Origin: UBA8437 sp963933195
GTDB taxonomy: Bacteria > Planctomycetota > Planctomycetia > Planctomycetales > Planctomycetaceae
NCBI GenBank assembly: GCA_963933195.1
Contig: CAWVUS010000238.1
Span: 1-8,463 of the forward strand
Direction of reading: 5' to 3'
DNA length: 8,463 nucleotides
Shown here: positions 1-6,739 of the stretch, piece by piece
Layout of the letters: each line of letters starts with the position of its first letter
How positions within the stretch are numbered: position 1 is the stretch's first letter
Position numbers and translations under genes: made by a program
Notes under the pieces: model-generated
The model's input: the letters and a program-made list of their open reading frames with translations, nothing else
Database searches by the model: none
What the model was told of the DNA's origin: nothing

Positions 1-81
1 CTCATCATGACCAAGGTCACCGACACGGGTGTCGCCGACCTGCAGAAGTCGTTGCCCAACTGCGGGATCTCCACCAAGTAG
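1..81 (+). CDS. C-terminal end of a leucine-rich-repeat protein (partial)
   Basis: Only the last 26 codons and the TAG stop (79-81) are inside the window; the gene begins to the left. The visible tail includes TKVTDTGVADLQKSLPNCGI, which matches the closing repeat of planctomycete leucine-rich-repeat proteins (pattern T-x-V-T-D-x-G-V-x-x-L-x-x-x-L-P-x-C-x-I). Such proteins usually stack many copies of this 24-residue-type repeat into a ribonuclease-inhibitor-like solenoid used for binding. What it binds cannot be told from this fragment. It converges with the heparinase-like gene on the other strand, with 81 bp between the two stop codons. The family call rests on a single repeat, so a larger protein with LRRs only at its end is possible. 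Confidence 0.75.
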   Translation, partial: LIMTKVTDTGVADLQKSLPNCGISTK

Positions 82-110
82 GCGCCATCTCGCTTCGTAC
101 GAACCCGCGA

Positions 111-143
111 TAACCGGAGTCCCACCGCGAGCGAGGGGCGGGG
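111..143 (+). repeat. Intergenic G-rich repeat, copy 1 (5' part)
   Basis: The stretch beginning TAACCGGAGTC aligns with 4677-4708: 29 identities, 3 mismatches and one single-base gap. It lies between the convergent LRR and heparinase-like genes. A 6-bp stem can form between 121-126 and 137-142, with one A-C mismatch at 124/139. Compared with the 4677 copy, the pair 122/141 is C-G where the other has A-T, a compensatory change. The stem sits where a terminator for the convergent genes would be, but there is no T-run after it. The rest of the 82-162 spacer holds a 10-bp palindrome, TTCGTACGAA (94-103), and nothing else I can name. Confidence 0.7.
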
Positions 144-162
144 CACGATGACCCGTGCGATG

Positions 163-2739
163 TCACCACCGAGTGCCCACCGACATTGGGCCGCTGGACG
201 CCTGCCCGGGCACAAGGACGCGTCTCCCAATCTCTTGACCGGTGAATGACGAGCCAGCAGGAATGGTCAACGACACGGTGGCGTTCTTTCCGGTCGCGTA
301 GACAGACTCGCCCTCCACTGTCTCATATCCAATCGACGGCGAAGAGACCAGTTGCGCGCCCAGGGCATCGCAAGTCACCGACAGCGACACTTCTCGGTCG
401 GCGTGGAGCCGAAGGCCGTTGTAAGCCAATTCTGTACCGCGGATCAGCACGAGGCTGCGCAGCCGACCTCGGTTGTCGAGTTCGACCACGCCGAAGCGAC
501 CGGCCAGCCGCCAGCCATCCGACCCCGAGCCGGACTCGTAGATCGCCAGGCGTCGCCCTCCGTCCGCGTGCGTGATCTCCACGGTCACGATCGAGTTGCC
601 CGGCAGCAGACGCATGCCGGTAGCCGTGGGAGTGTCGTTATAGGCCTCGTGCACCGCCACGAAGGGAACTGTCGTGTTTTGGTGTCGCACCATCAGGCTG
701 TGTTCGCCCGGGTTGGGAAAGGTGTGGAGCACGAAAGCTGTTTGATTCGGCACGCCGGCCACCGTCACCCGCGAGAACACGTCTTGTCGTCGGCCGGCGT
801 ATCTGGAACTGGGGGCGGCTGGGATCCGCCAGGTTGCCGTGAAGGTGTTTTCTGCCCTGCCCTCCTGGTAGCCAGATTTGCCTCGCACGACATACACCGC
901 CGGCTCGAATCCGGTTTTGCTTTTCATGGGTATTGAGAGTGCCGGCGATTGGCCGACACCGTGGTAGAACCAGTCGTGCACCCTTCCTCCCTCTACGCGG
1001 AACACGTCCAACACGTACTCGTCGAACTGGCAGAGGAGGCGGCGATACATCTCCGTTTGTTCGTAGACCTTGTCGCCGTGCGCCTCGGCTACCTGCGCCG
1101 CTGGCAGGTCGACGAAGTTGTCAATGTGAGGGACACGTTTGTCCTTCAGGTGGTTGCCATGCACCTGTGAGGTCTCGTCCACCGTGACCGTGTTGTGGGC
1201 GTAGGAGGCACCACTGTAGAGGTGCTGGTCTTGGTCGTAGTACTGTGTCCGCTTTTCACCAGTGAGCATCCGGTCTCGCGAGTAGGTGATCAGGTTCAAC
1301 CTATCTCCGTGCTGATGGCCGCTACCGGGTTGCAGGGCGTTCAGCCCGGCATACAGGCGGTTTCCATTCGTCTTCCGTTTCAGTGCCACGTAGCCGCTGG
1401 AGAGGTGCGTGCTCTGGTAGGGCACCGGCTTTTCCACGATGGTGTCGGCGCCGTATATCAGCCCGGTCATCCCCCGGTTGCCATCACGCAGGGTCCGGTG
1501 CGAGCCCACTTCATCGATACCCAAATAACGGTAGCCGATCTCCGCCGTCAGCGGGTATGCCTTCAGGCTGATCCGTCCGCCCATGTCGCCGAAGGGGGCC
1601 ATGGTGAAGTCCGGGAACGTCTGGGCGGTGAACCACTTGAGGGTTCGACGCATCACGCGGGCGCGGGGGTTCCGGAGATCCAGTTCGTCGTAGATCTCCG
1701 GTGGGAACAGGTCCGGCATCTGCTGCGCGAGTCGATGGGCCAGGACCAGGGCCTGGCAATTGGGGCCCACGGCGTACAGATGGTAAGCGGTGCAGACCTC
1801 ATGGGTACCCCCGTCGGGCCGGTAGTAGTTGTCGGTGAGCCAGGCGAGGCTGTGATGGTCGGGGCGCTTCTTTGGAGAATACTTTCGGCGGCCGAAGGCC
1901 CAGTCCACGTAGTCCGAGTCCTCGAGTGCAAAACCCACGAATGCCGCAGCGGTCAGGTAATGGAACATCTGGTTCCAGCGAGGGGTGCTGTCTTCTTCGA
2001 CCCGGAAAACCGAGTCAACCCAGTGCTTGAGCAGGTCAACTTGTATCGTTCGGTGTTCCTCTGGACTGAAGAGACCCTCCACGTTCCTCAGGAGCTCGTA
2101 GGCTTCTGTGAGGTGCAGGACAATCCCGCAGTCGCCTTCCTTGTTGTAGGTCCAGATGACCGTCTGGGTCCCACGGCCCAGCACGGGGAGCGGCTTGATG
2201 TGCGTCGCGAACAACTTCAGGATTCCGGCAGCGTGCTCGGCGTAGGACCGATCTGCGCCCAGGGCATGCAGGAGAGCCAACTGCTGGGCCGTGCCCGCCA
2301 GCCTTTGCAGATAAGAGCATCCCCAGCCTTCATAGAGGGTGCCGCGGTAGTCCGTCGCTGGGGAGGGGCGAGCGAGGCTGAAGGTCTTCTTGCACCGGGG
2401 GCAGGCGGCCTTCTGGTCGTCGAACGGGTTGAATTGCAGCCCGGTTCGACACTCCGGGCAGATCAACATTGAGTAGACTTGCATCTTCCGCTTCGGCAAC
2501 AATTTACCGAGTCGCTCAATGGGCTGCGCCAGCCACGGCTGGACCTTCGCGTCCAGATCCTCCACCACCTTCCTCGCCCAGTCGAATGACTCGGACTTGC
2601 GTTTGATATCCTTCAACGTCGCCACGTCCAGGAATCCGGCAGGGTGAACCCAGCCTTGCGCCCGGGCTGGAGTCGCGATGGCCACGGTGGCGCCAACAAC
2701 CAAGATCGAGAGGCAGAAGATGTTGCCCTGTTTACTCAT
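163..2739 (-). CDS. Secreted heparinase II/III family protein (polysaccharide lyase-like) with zinc ribbon
   Basis: Predicted 858-residue exported protein. Residues 1-27 form a signal peptide (hydrophobic ILVVGATVAIA, cleavage after ARA before QGW). Residues 94-116 hold a zinc-ribbon pattern, CPEC...CPRC (C94, C97, C113, C116). The middle is an alpha/alpha-toroid-like segment with N256 and the motif DGGTHEVCTAYHLY (309-322), matching the D-G-x-x-x-E-x-x-x-x-Y-H-x-Y block that carries the catalytic tyrosine in this class of lyases. The heparinase II/III beta-sandwich domain (PF07940) starts near HQHGD (475-479) and continues through AHNTVTVD (514-521). Family members cleave uronic-acid polysaccharides by beta-elimination; the substrate here is unknown. 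The start was placed at ATG 2739 because it puts the signal peptide at the N-terminus. An upstream in-frame ATG at 2808 has an AAAGG 8 nt before it, and the frame stays open to a GTG at 2856, so a longer N-terminus is possible. It is divergent from the metallophosphoesterase gene. Confidence 0.88.
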   Translation of the reverse strand: MSKQGNIFCLSILVVGATVAIATPARAQGWVHPAGFLDVATLKDIKRKSESFDWARKVVEDLDAKVQPWLAQPIERLGKLLPKRKMQVYSMLICPECRTGLQFNPFDDQKAACPRCKKTFSLARPSPATDYRGTLYEGWGCSYLQRLAGTAQQLALLHALGADRSYAEHAAGILKLFATHIKPLPVLGRGTQTVIWTYNKEGDCGIVLHLTEAYELLRNVEGLFSPEEHRTIQVDLLKHWVDSVFRVEEDSTPRWNQMFHYLTAAAFVGFALEDSDYVDWAFGRRKYSPKKRPDHHSLAWLTDNYYRPDGGTHEVCTAYHLYAVGPNCQALVLAHRLAQQMPDLFPPEIYDELDLRNPRARVMRRTLKWFTAQTFPDFTMAPFGDMGGRISLKAYPLTAEIGYRYLGIDEVGSHRTLRDGNRGMTGLIYGADTIVEKPVPYQSTHLSSGYVALKRKTNGNRLYAGLNALQPGSGHQHGDRLNLITYSRDRMLTGEKRTQYYDQDQHLYSGASYAHNTVTVDETSQVHGNHLKDKRVPHIDNFVDLPAAQVAEAHGDKVYEQTEMYRRLLCQFDEYVLDVFRVEGGRVHDWFYHGVGQSPALSIPMKSKTGFEPAVYVVRGKSGYQEGRAENTFTATWRIPAAPSSRYAGRRQDVFSRVTVAGVPNQTAFVLHTFPNPGEHSLMVRHQNTTVPFVAVHEAYNDTPTATGMRLLPGNSIVTVEITHADGGRRLAIYESGSGSDGWRLAGRFGVVELDNRGRLRSLVLIRGTELAYNGLRLHADREVSLSVTCDALGAQLVSSPSIGYETVEGESVYATGKNATVSLTIPAGSSFTGQEIGRRVLVPGQASSGPMSVGTRW

Positions 2740-2898
2740 GGTCGGACTCGAACCGATCGATATTTGTTTGGGGCTCGCCGTTGGCATAGTGTGACAGACC
2801 ATGCCCATCTTTGGGACCTTTGCTTCGGGTGCGTTATGGATCGTGGAAAGTTTCACTGGCCATGAAATGACACTCGGGTCCGTGTTTCGGACTCAGCG

Positions 2899-2933
2899 GG
2901 TTGAACGCCGGGGCTGGGGTGGGGAGATTGGGG
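2899..2933 (+). repeat. Intergenic G-rich repeat, copy 2, with four-G-tract motif
   Basis: These 35 bases match 4735-4769 at 32 positions without gaps. They start GGTTGAACG and then carry four runs of four G (2910-2913, 2916-2919, 2921-2924, 2930-2933) with loops CT, T and AGATT, which fits an intramolecular G-quadruplex. The motif ends 27 bases before the ATG of the metallophosphoesterase gene and lies on its sense strand, so it would be in the mRNA leader if transcription starts upstream. The bases just before it (2872-2898) look like a degenerate version of the preceding part of the repeat (CGTGTTTCGGAC versus GCGTGGTTCGGAC). The rest of the divergent spacer 2740-2960 shows no promoter I would trust. 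Confidence 0.8.
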
Positions 2934-2949
2934 TGACGTGTCCGAGCCT

Positions 2950-2955
2950 GGGGAG
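2950..2955 (+). promoter_or_regulatory. Ribosome binding site deciding the metallophosphoesterase start
   Basis: GGGGAG lies 5 bases before ATG 2961. A GTG codon immediately precedes that ATG (GTGATG), so the frame could also start at 2958, but the GTG overlaps the purine-rich GGGGAGAGG tract, so ATG is preferred. Confidence 0.6.
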
Positions 2956-2960
2956 AGGTG

Positions 2961-4613
2961 ATGCGAGTTCTACTGGCGGTGCTGTTGGTTCCCTGGGCCG
3001 TCGAGGCGGCCGACGACGAGCGGCCGGTTTGTACGATCGCTGCGATTTCCAATCCGTACATCACCACGCTGTCGGCCGAGGAGCTGGGCGAGCGGAGTTG
3101 GCTGGCTGCCAGCAGCCCGATCGGGTTGCGGAACGCGGTTGCCGCGGTCAAGAGCGGCAAGCCGGACGCGTTCGTTGTGCTCGGGTCGCTGACGTGGACC
3201 GGTTCGGATGCCGACTTCAGGAAGCTCAAGACGTTTTTTGCCGATGTCGATGTGCCGCTGCACCTGGTACCAGGTCCCAAAGACCTGGCCGACGGCGGTC
3301 TTGAGCGATTTCGGCGACACTTCCCGAAACAGCCAGGCGAACGCTCTTCGGTGAGGATTCGTGGCGTCCATCTGCAGTTGGCGTCTCTCCTGAGCCAGCC
3401 GACTCCGGCCCAGGCCACCGAGCGAGTGGACTGGATGGAACAGGACCTCAAGCAGGCGGGCGACTCGCGTGCCGTCCTGATGTTCGGCGGCCTGGGATAT
3501 CCCGCGACGAAGCCGCCGGCCAAGCCTCGACCTCTGCAGAAGAGGTACTGGGAACTGGTCGAGCGTGCCGGTGTGGCGGCGAGGTTGATCCCCAGCCACT
3601 CGCACTATGTCGCCTACGAGAACAGCCTGCCGATCTGGAGCGTACCGGCCACAGGTTGGAGTCCTCGGAAGTGGACCGTGGCGCTGATCCGGGTGTTTGC
3701 AAAGCGGATCGAGCTATCGGTGGTGCGAGGTGCCGGCCAGCCGCTGCAGAGCCTGGTGATTCCGAATCCGGTCGCGGCTCCGCGGCTACTCACCGCGGCG
3801 TCGGATCCCTACGGCGTGCCGACCTACAGCCAGGATCTGGCGCTCAAGCCCGAGCTGACCTTCGTGCAGTTGTCCGACTCGCAGTTCGACGACAAGACCG
3901 TGGACCGCTACAAGGCCCGGTTTCGCTACGACCAGCAGATGAACAAGCTGGCCGTCACGCAGGTCAACCGCCTGAAGCCGGCGATGATCTTCATGACCGG
4001 CGACCTGACGAACAAGAACACGCTGACGGAGTGGAAGACGTTCGAGAGCATCTACTCGAAGCTCAAGCCGCCCTTCTACACTCTGCCGGGCAACCACGAC
4101 ATGTCGGCGGCGGGCACGCCGGATCGGATCGCGCTGTATCGGCGGTTCACCCGCCGTGAAGCCTACTACTCGGTGGAAAAAAACGGCTGCGTTTTCATCT
4201 GCCTCAACACCGGCACGGCATCAGTGGATCGCGAGCAGATGGCGTGGTTCCGTCGCGAGTTGGAACGGACTCGCAGCGCGAAGCACGTGTTCGTGCTGGG
4301 CCACTACCCGGTGCTGGCTGCCTTTGGGAACAACGTGAAGGGGCCCGAAGCGACCGAGATCCTGACCTTGCTGCGGCAGTACAAGGTGGCGGCCTACCTC
4401 TCGGGCCACAGGCACCGCTACGACTACCAGGTCCACGACGGAGTGGCACACGTGCTGTGCGACTGCCTTTGCTGGGGCGAGTACCTCTCGTACCAGGTCT
4501 ACCACGTCTTTCCAGATCGCATCGTCGCCTGCTGGAAACCGATCTTCCGCACCGACGGCAACCGGCCACTTTACGAGCGGGTGGTGTTTCCCGAGCCGCG
4601 TTATCGAGACTGA
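2961..4613 (+). CDS. Secreted tandem metallophosphoesterase: degenerate N-terminal half plus intact C-terminal half
   Basis: Predicted 550 residues; signal peptide at 1-16 (cleavage after AVEA). The C-terminal half is a calcineurin-like phosphoesterase (PF00149) resembling the CPPED1/CSTP1 group: QLSDSQF (303-309, with Q308 in place of the usual His, as in that group), GDLT (347-350), GNHD (377-380), GHYP (447-450) and GHRH (482-485). These supply the residues of a two-metal site that hydrolyses phosphoester bonds; the substrate is unknown. The N-terminal half repeats the same order with matching spacing but altered residues: SNPY (30-33), GSLT (75-78), GPKD (105-108), FGGLGYP (175-181) and SHSH (212-215). 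It keeps D108, H213 and H215 but lacks the other ligands, so it is probably not catalytic. This indicates an ancient internal duplication. A 20-codon sample (3900-3959) has 19 G/C-ending codons. The TGA stop lies inside an intergenic repeat copy. It is divergent from the heparinase-like gene, which suggests but does not show shared control. Confidence 0.9.
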   Translation: MRVLLAVLLVPWAVEAADDERPVCTIAAISNPYITTLSAEELGERSWLAASSPIGLRNAVAAVKSGKPDAFVVLGSLTWTGSDADFRKLKTFFADVDVPLHLVPGPKDLADGGLERFRRHFPKQPGERSSVRIRGVHLQLASLLSQPTPAQATERVDWMEQDLKQAGDSRAVLMFGGLGYPATKPPAKPRPLQKRYWELVERAGVAARLIPSHSHYVAYENSLPIWSVPATGWSPRKWTVALIRVFAKRIELSVVRGAGQPLQSLVIPNPVAAPRLLTAASDPYGVPTYSQDLALKPELTFVQLSDSQFDDKTVDRYKARFRYDQQMNKLAVTQVNRLKPAMIFMTGDLTNKNTLTEWKTFESIYSKLKPPFYTLPGNHDMSAAGTPDRIALYRRFTRREAYYSVEKNGCVFICLNTGTASVDREQMAWFRRELERTRSAKHVFVLGHYPVLAAFGNNVKGPEATEILTLLRQYKVAAYLSGHRHRYDYQVHDGVAHVLCDCLCWGEYLSYQVYHVFPDRIVACWKPIFRTDGNRPLYERVVFPEPRYRD

Positions 4614-4650
4614 CGCCGGGAGGCGGGGTTCGGATCTGGCGAGTTGAACG
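4611..4650 (+). repeat. Intergenic G-rich repeat, copy 3 (partial, overlaps a stop codon)
   Basis: Starts TGACGCCGGG, the same as 8180-8189, and continues with GGTTCGGATCTG, also present in the 8180 copy. It ends with GTTGAACG, which is shared with the copies at 2899 and 4735. The first three bases are the stop codon of the metallophosphoesterase gene. A short stem, CGCC (4614-4617) with GGCG (4622-4625), corresponds to the hairpin of the other copies. A further block, CCCCACCGCC (4658-4667), leads toward the next copy. Confidence 0.65.
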
Positions 4651-4676
4651 CACAATGCCCCACCGCCCGCCCACGC

Positions 4677-4770
4677 TAACCGGAGTCACGCCGCGAGCGG
4701 GGGCGTGGTTCGGACCTGGCGGTTACCGCCCGTCGGTTGAACGGCGGGGCTGGGGTGGGGAAACTGGGGG
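4677..4770 (+). repeat. Intergenic G-rich repeat, copy 4 (most complete)
   Basis: This is the longest copy and joins the parts seen separately elsewhere: TAACCGGAGTC (shared with 111), GGGGGCGTGGTTCGGA (shared with 8187), and GGTTGAACG followed by four G-tracts (shared with 2899). It can form a 6-bp hairpin CACGCC/GGCGTG (4687-4692 with 4702-4707) and a near-palindrome GGCGGTTACCGCC (4718-4730, arms of 6 bp). The G-tract part (4746-4770) has runs at 4746-4749, 4752-4755, 4757-4760 and 4766-4770 with loops CT, T and AAACT. It ends 76 bases before the DUF1549 gene start. The remainder of the 4614-4846 spacer (4771-4834) shows nothing I recognise. Confidence 0.8.
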
Positions 4771-4834
4771 CGGCAGTTCGCCGTGCCCGCAGCCTGGACT
4801 GCAGTCGGATTGCCCGGCCTGACGCGCAACCATC

Positions 4835-4840
4835 TGAGGA
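4835..4840 (+). promoter_or_regulatory. Ribosome binding site of the DUF1549 gene
   Basis: TGAGGA sits 6 bases before ATG 4847. As at the metallophosphoesterase gene, a GTG directly precedes the ATG (GTGATG); the spacing favours ATG. Confidence 0.5.
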
Positions 4841-4846
4841 ACAGTG

Positions 4847-6685
4847 ATGTCCCGTCTTTTGCACCACTCCGTCACGATGTTCGTCGTCAGCCTGGTACTG
4901 CTTCCAAGGAACGTTTCGGCGGAGGAATCCGATTCCGACGCCGATCAGGCTGCCGGAAGAATCGATGGGCTCATACTGCGCGACCTGCAGGGGCATGATC
5001 TACAGCCCAATGCTCCCGCGAGTGACAACCAATTCCTCCGCCGCGTCTACCTCGATGTCATTGGTCGAATTCCGACCGTGAATGAACTCGCGAAGTTTCG
5101 CCAGGACACTCGCAAGGACAGGCGTGCCCGGTTGGTCGCTGAGTTGCTGGCCTCTCCTGGGCATGTGTCGCACATGTTCAACTGGCTGGGTGACATGCTG
5201 CGGATCAAAGATGTGTACTACCGAATTGGCAAGACCTACACGTTTCATACCTGGGTGAAAAAGCGACTCGAACAGAATCGACCGTGGGACGAGATGGTCC
5301 ACGACATGCTGACCGCGGAAGGACGGCTCGGTGAGAATGGCGCGACCGCGTATCTGCTGCGCGATGCGAGTATGCCGCTGGACAGCCTTTCCAACACGCT
5401 GACCACGTTTCTCGGGGCCAACGTCGCGTGCGCTCAGTGTCACGATCATCCGTTCGCCGAGTGGACTCAACGCGACTTCTACGAGATGGCTGCGTTCTTT
5501 GGTTCGACCGCCTTCGACAGGGTCGACACGCGAAAGCCTGCCAGGATACTCGCAGACAAGCGGTTCTCGAAGGCAAACCTCGTCACGCTGCTTCAGCCGA
5601 ACATGGAACGCGTTGCCTTTGATCGAACCCGTGCAACCGTCTTTCCGAAAGACTATGCATACGATGACGCGAAGCCTGGAGCCAAAGTCGTCCCGCGATT
5701 TATCGCCTGGGACGATGAGAAGAGGATGCCCGTGGCAGGCTCGGATTCGCGGCGTCTTCGAAAGCAGTTTGCTGACTGGATGATTTCTCCGGACAATCCA
5801 CGATTTGCCGCCGCCATCGCGAATCGATTGTGGAAGAAACTCTTTGGCGTGGCAGTCAAAGAACCCGTCACTGATCTCGATGTTCTCGCAGACGCCACGA
5901 ATCCAGAATTGCTGGGATTGATCGCGCAATTGATGAAGGACGTCGACTTCGACCTGCGCGAGTTCCAGCGAATCATTTTGAACACGAAAACGTATCAGCA
6001 GCAGGTCAGCGTGACGCCTTCGGAAGGTGAAGCTTTTCGTTTTTCCGGCCCGTTGCTGCGTCGCATGACGGCAGAGCAAGCATGGGACTCCATCGTGCTG
6101 CTGCTGCGAGGGCCGGAAGTGGATGCAATCAGGACAGATCACGCACCGCGGATGGAGCGGCTGGTGTTTCCGTTCGAAATCACACACGACCGCAAAGGCA
6201 TCGTGCAGGACCGGGAGAAGATCTTTGCCTTTGCTCGATCGCTGCTTGGTGGCCGCAAGGTATCCAACGGCGCGGGTGGACGCGGACTTTTCCTGCGGAC
6301 GCCAAAGTCTCGAGGAGCGAATGCGTGGCTGCGTGCTTCAGAACTGCGTCAGCCAATGCCGCCGACACACTTCCTGCGAATCGCCGGCCAGTCGGCTCGC
6401 GAAGTCGCGGATGATGGCTCGACTGAGGGGGGCATCACCGAATCGCTGGCCCTGATGAACGGCGAGATCACAGAGGCTCTCATGACAAAGTCCGCGGTCT
6501 TGAAGGACACTCGCCGGAACCGCACGGAAGCGGAGCAGATCGAGTTCCTTTACCAGGCATTCTTCTTGCGGCAGCCGGATCAGCAGGACAAGAAGCGGTG
6601 CGTTGCTGCTCTCGCCCAGGGACTGGAACTCGGTGACATCATCTGGGCCCTTTTGAATTCGCGAGAGTTCATTTTTATCCAGTAA
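4847..6685 (+). CDS. DUF1549/DUF1553 domain protein (PSCyt2-PSD1), exported
   Basis: Predicted 612 residues with a signal peptide (hydrophobic MFVVSLVLL, cleavage after VSA at residue 25). The DUF1549 region (PF07583, roughly 38-235) shows NQFLRRVYLDVIGRIPT and the block CAQCHDHPF (195-203), which contains a CxxCH pattern like a haem c attachment site. The DUF1553 region (PF07587, roughly 300-600) shows FADWMISPDNPRFA, ANRLWKKLFG, LNTKTYQQQ and ends in LNSREFIFIQ, the normal end of this family. There is no N-terminal cytochrome c domain (PSCyt1) as found in longer relatives, so this is a short form. The family is typical of Planctomycetes and is commonly encoded next to DUF1501; its reaction is not established to my knowledge. 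The next gene, DUF1501, follows after 54 bp, indicating an operon. A 20-codon sample (5762-5821) has 12 G/C-ending codons, fewer than the upstream gene. Confidence 0.92.
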   Translation: MSRLLHHSVTMFVVSLVLLPRNVSAEESDSDADQAAGRIDGLILRDLQGHDLQPNAPASDNQFLRRVYLDVIGRIPTVNELAKFRQDTRKDRRARLVAELLASPGHVSHMFNWLGDMLRIKDVYYRIGKTYTFHTWVKKRLEQNRPWDEMVHDMLTAEGRLGENGATAYLLRDASMPLDSLSNTLTTFLGANVACAQCHDHPFAEWTQRDFYEMAAFFGSTAFDRVDTRKPARILADKRFSKANLVTLLQPNMERVAFDRTRATVFPKDYAYDDAKPGAKVVPRFIAWDDEKRMPVAGSDSRRLRKQFADWMISPDNPRFAAAIANRLWKKLFGVAVKEPVTDLDVLADATNPELLGLIAQLMKDVDFDLREFQRIILNTKTYQQQVSVTPSEGEAFRFSGPLLRRMTAEQAWDSIVLLLRGPEVDAIRTDHAPRMERLVFPFEITHDRKGIVQDREKIFAFARSLLGGRKVSNGAGGRGLFLRTPKSRGANAWLRASELRQPMPPTHFLRIAGQSAREVADDGSTEGGITESLALMNGEITEALMTKSAVLKDTRRNRTEAEQIEFLYQAFFLRQPDQQDKKRCVAALAQGLELGDIIWALLNSREFIFIQ

Positions 6686-6691
6686 ATCGTC

Positions 6692-6724
6692 TCGTAGCGA
6701 AACCTGCCAAGATTTTCGCTACGA
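6692..6724. repeat. Perfect 11-bp inverted repeat between DUF1549 and DUF1501 genes
   Basis: TCGTAGCGAAA (6692-6702) and TTTCGCTACGA (6714-6724) are exact reverse complements separated by 11 bases. In RNA this is a stable hairpin placed 7 bases after the DUF1549 stop and just before the GAGGA ribosome binding site (6731-6735) of DUF1501. No T-run follows, so a classical intrinsic terminator is unlikely. It could stabilise the upstream message, attenuate the downstream gene, or be a dispersed palindromic element; similar GTAGCGAAA-type palindromes are, as far as I recall, common between planctomycete genes. Confidence 0.85.
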
Positions 6725-6739
6725 AGAAAAGAGGACGCC

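Noticed and set aside
143..158. Short inverted repeat GCACG/CGTGC after the heparinase-like stop as a terminator
   Set aside because: The stem is only 5 bp and no T-run follows on either strand.
352..2270. Shared 13-mer GCGCCCAGGGCAT inside the heparinase-like gene (near 355 and 2257)
   Set aside because: Both copies encode similar Ala-Leu-Gly-Ala tripeptide-like runs in frame and look like a coincidence of codon choice, not a repeat element.
1195..2472. 425-codon open frame on the + strand
   Set aside because: It lies wholly antisense to the heparinase-like gene, whose product has clear family motifs and a signal peptide; the antisense product shows no recognisable domain. Long antisense frames are expected in G+C-rich DNA.
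2811..2840. Possible sigma-70-type promoter TTGGGA ... TATGGA, 18-base spacer
   Set aside because: The -10 element matches the consensus at only three positions, and a match this weak is expected by chance.
2834..3523. 229-codon open frame on the - strand reaching into the divergent spacer
   Set aside because: It overlaps the signal peptide and first half of the metallophosphoesterase in antisense and shows no protein-like motif.
5000..6187. 395-codon open frame on the - strand
   Set aside because: It is antisense to the DUF1549/DUF1553 gene, which matches its family from end to end; the antisense product has no recognisable motif.
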